This document shows positions 13,606 through 14,119 of a stretch of 14,119 nucleotides of DNA, one piece after another (within the stretch, counting starts at the first letter, position 1; each line of letters opens with the position of its first letter). A program made the translations under genes and the position numbers. The stretch is from assembly GCA_937958145.1 (NCBI GenBank), contig CALGOE010000064.1, positions 1-14,119 on the forward strand, read 5' to 3'. The notes under the pieces were generated by a model that made no database searches, was not told where the DNA came from, and worked only from the letters and a program-made list of their open reading frames with translations. The stretch comes from an uncultured Desulfobacca sp. Lineage in GTDB: Bacteria; Desulfobacterota; Desulfobaccia; Desulfobaccales; Desulfobaccaceae.

Positions 13606-14058
13606 TTACTCGTCCTCTTCTTCCTCTGAATACTCTTCTTCCTCATACTCTTCGTCGAAATCGAAGTCTTCCTCTTCCTCTTTTAAATATTCCTCGTATT
13701 CCTCTTCGGTGAGCAGTTCGTTGAATTCTCCGGGCGCGGTCATGTCCAGACGGAGTATCCACCCCTCTTCATAGGGGTCTTCGTTGGCCAACTCTGGGAC
13801 GTCGTTCAATTCATAGTTGACTTCGACGACTTCGCCGGAGAGAGGGGCCAACAACTCCCGGCGGCCACCCTGGGCTTCAACAACGCTGAAGGCCTCGTCT
13901 TTGATCAACTCCTCACCCTCTTCGGGCAGGTGGATGTTATAAATCTCCCCCATGTCTTCTTGCAGAAAGTCAGAAATGCCGATGGTGACGCGGCCGTCTT
14001 CTTCCAGGCGGGCCCAGAGATGATCCTGGCTGAACCGGATATTACCAACCTCTCTCAC
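13606..14058 (-). CDS. Glycine-cleavage-H-like protein without lipoyl-lysine, acidic C-terminal tail
   Basis: The 150-residue protein follows the GcvH fold: FSQDHLWARLEEDGRVTIGISDFLQEDMGEI matches the N-terminal half, and APLSGEVVEVNYELNDVPEL with DPYEEGWILRL matches the C-terminal half. GcvH carries a lipoyl group on a Lys in a VESVKAAS-type loop; the equivalent stretch here is VVEAQGGRREL (from residue 59), placing Gly64 where the Lys should be. The protein therefore probably cannot be lipoylated and is not a working glycine-cleavage carrier. The last 34 residues contain 24 Asp/Glu plus several Tyr/Phe. The GTG at 14058 is preferred because a G-rich ribosome binding site (AAGGGGGG) lies 6 bases upstream; an ATG at 14079 lacks one. 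An AT-rich TATATA near 14106-14113 may be its -10 box. No gcvT, gcvP or lipoate genes are near. Confidence 0.85.
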   Translation of the reverse strand: MREVGNIRFSQDHLWARLEEDGRVTIGISDFLQEDMGEIYNIHLPEEGEELIKDEAFSVVEAQGGRRELLAPLSGEVVEVNYELNDVPELANEDPYEEGWILRLDMTAPGEFNELLTEEEYEEYLKEEEEDFDFDEEYEEEEYSEEEEDE

Positions 14059-14119
14059 TGCAATCCCCCCCTTAAGCATAGCGATGGCTGAAGCTGACGA
14101 AAGTCATATATAAACGGCA

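Noticed and set aside
13358..13774. 138-codon plus-strand frame with a poly-serine stretch
   Set aside because: The serine run is the antisense of the GcvH-like acidic tail (TCT/TCC from AGA/GGA-type complement), and its first half lies in non-coding DNA without codon bias.

Overview
The window reads as ordinary chromosome from a GC-rich Gram-negative anaerobe, probably one of the former Deltaproteobacteria (Desulfobacterota). This rests on the combination of an IHF-alpha-like protein, a type III pantothenate kinase, system II cytochrome c assembly proteins (ResB/CcsA), a CFI-box protein and a glycine-cleavage-H-like protein. No sequence search was possible, so the taxonomic guess is inference. 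No insertion sequence, CRISPR array or phage gene was seen.

Layout. Positions 1-1378 (+) hold the 3' end of a metallophosphoesterase gene, coupled by an ATGA overlap to an exported alpha/beta hydrolase. A convergent SAM methyltransferase (1375-2121, -) follows; its 5' region carries a strong intrinsic terminator that acts on the methyltransferase strand. Positions 2347-3955 hold a metallo-beta-lactamase-fold hydrolase (+) and a tandem universal stress protein (-). Positions 4118-4460 hold tRNA-Glu(CTC) on + with its own promoter and terminator, and tRNA-Gln(TTG) on -. The tRNA-Gln lies 8 bases behind an IHF/HU gene (4469-4768, -) that has a clear sigma-70 promoter.

Positions 4878-5251 (-) are the most striking stretch: a complete cobalamin riboswitch with promoter, aptamer, antiterminator and terminator, followed 40 bases later by a second strong terminator, and no gene between or after them before the IHF promoter. 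It is either a B12-controlled small RNA or the leader and terminator left by a deleted gene.

Positions 5301-9368 (-) form a probable operon in the order glmM (peptidoglycan/LPS precursor), coaX (coenzyme A), an unrecognised coiled-coil protein, and a CFI-box protein. Positions 9762-10734 (+) hold a two-helix small membrane protein and a DUF72 protein. Positions 10775-13285 (-) hold resB and ccsA, overlapping by 4 bases and together forming the system II haem-delivery and ligation complex, then a small membrane protein. The window ends with a GcvH-fold protein (13606-14058, -) that lacks the lipoyl-lysine and has a very acidic C-terminal tail.

Several starts were moved inward from the longest open frame, using ribosome binding sites and family N-termini.
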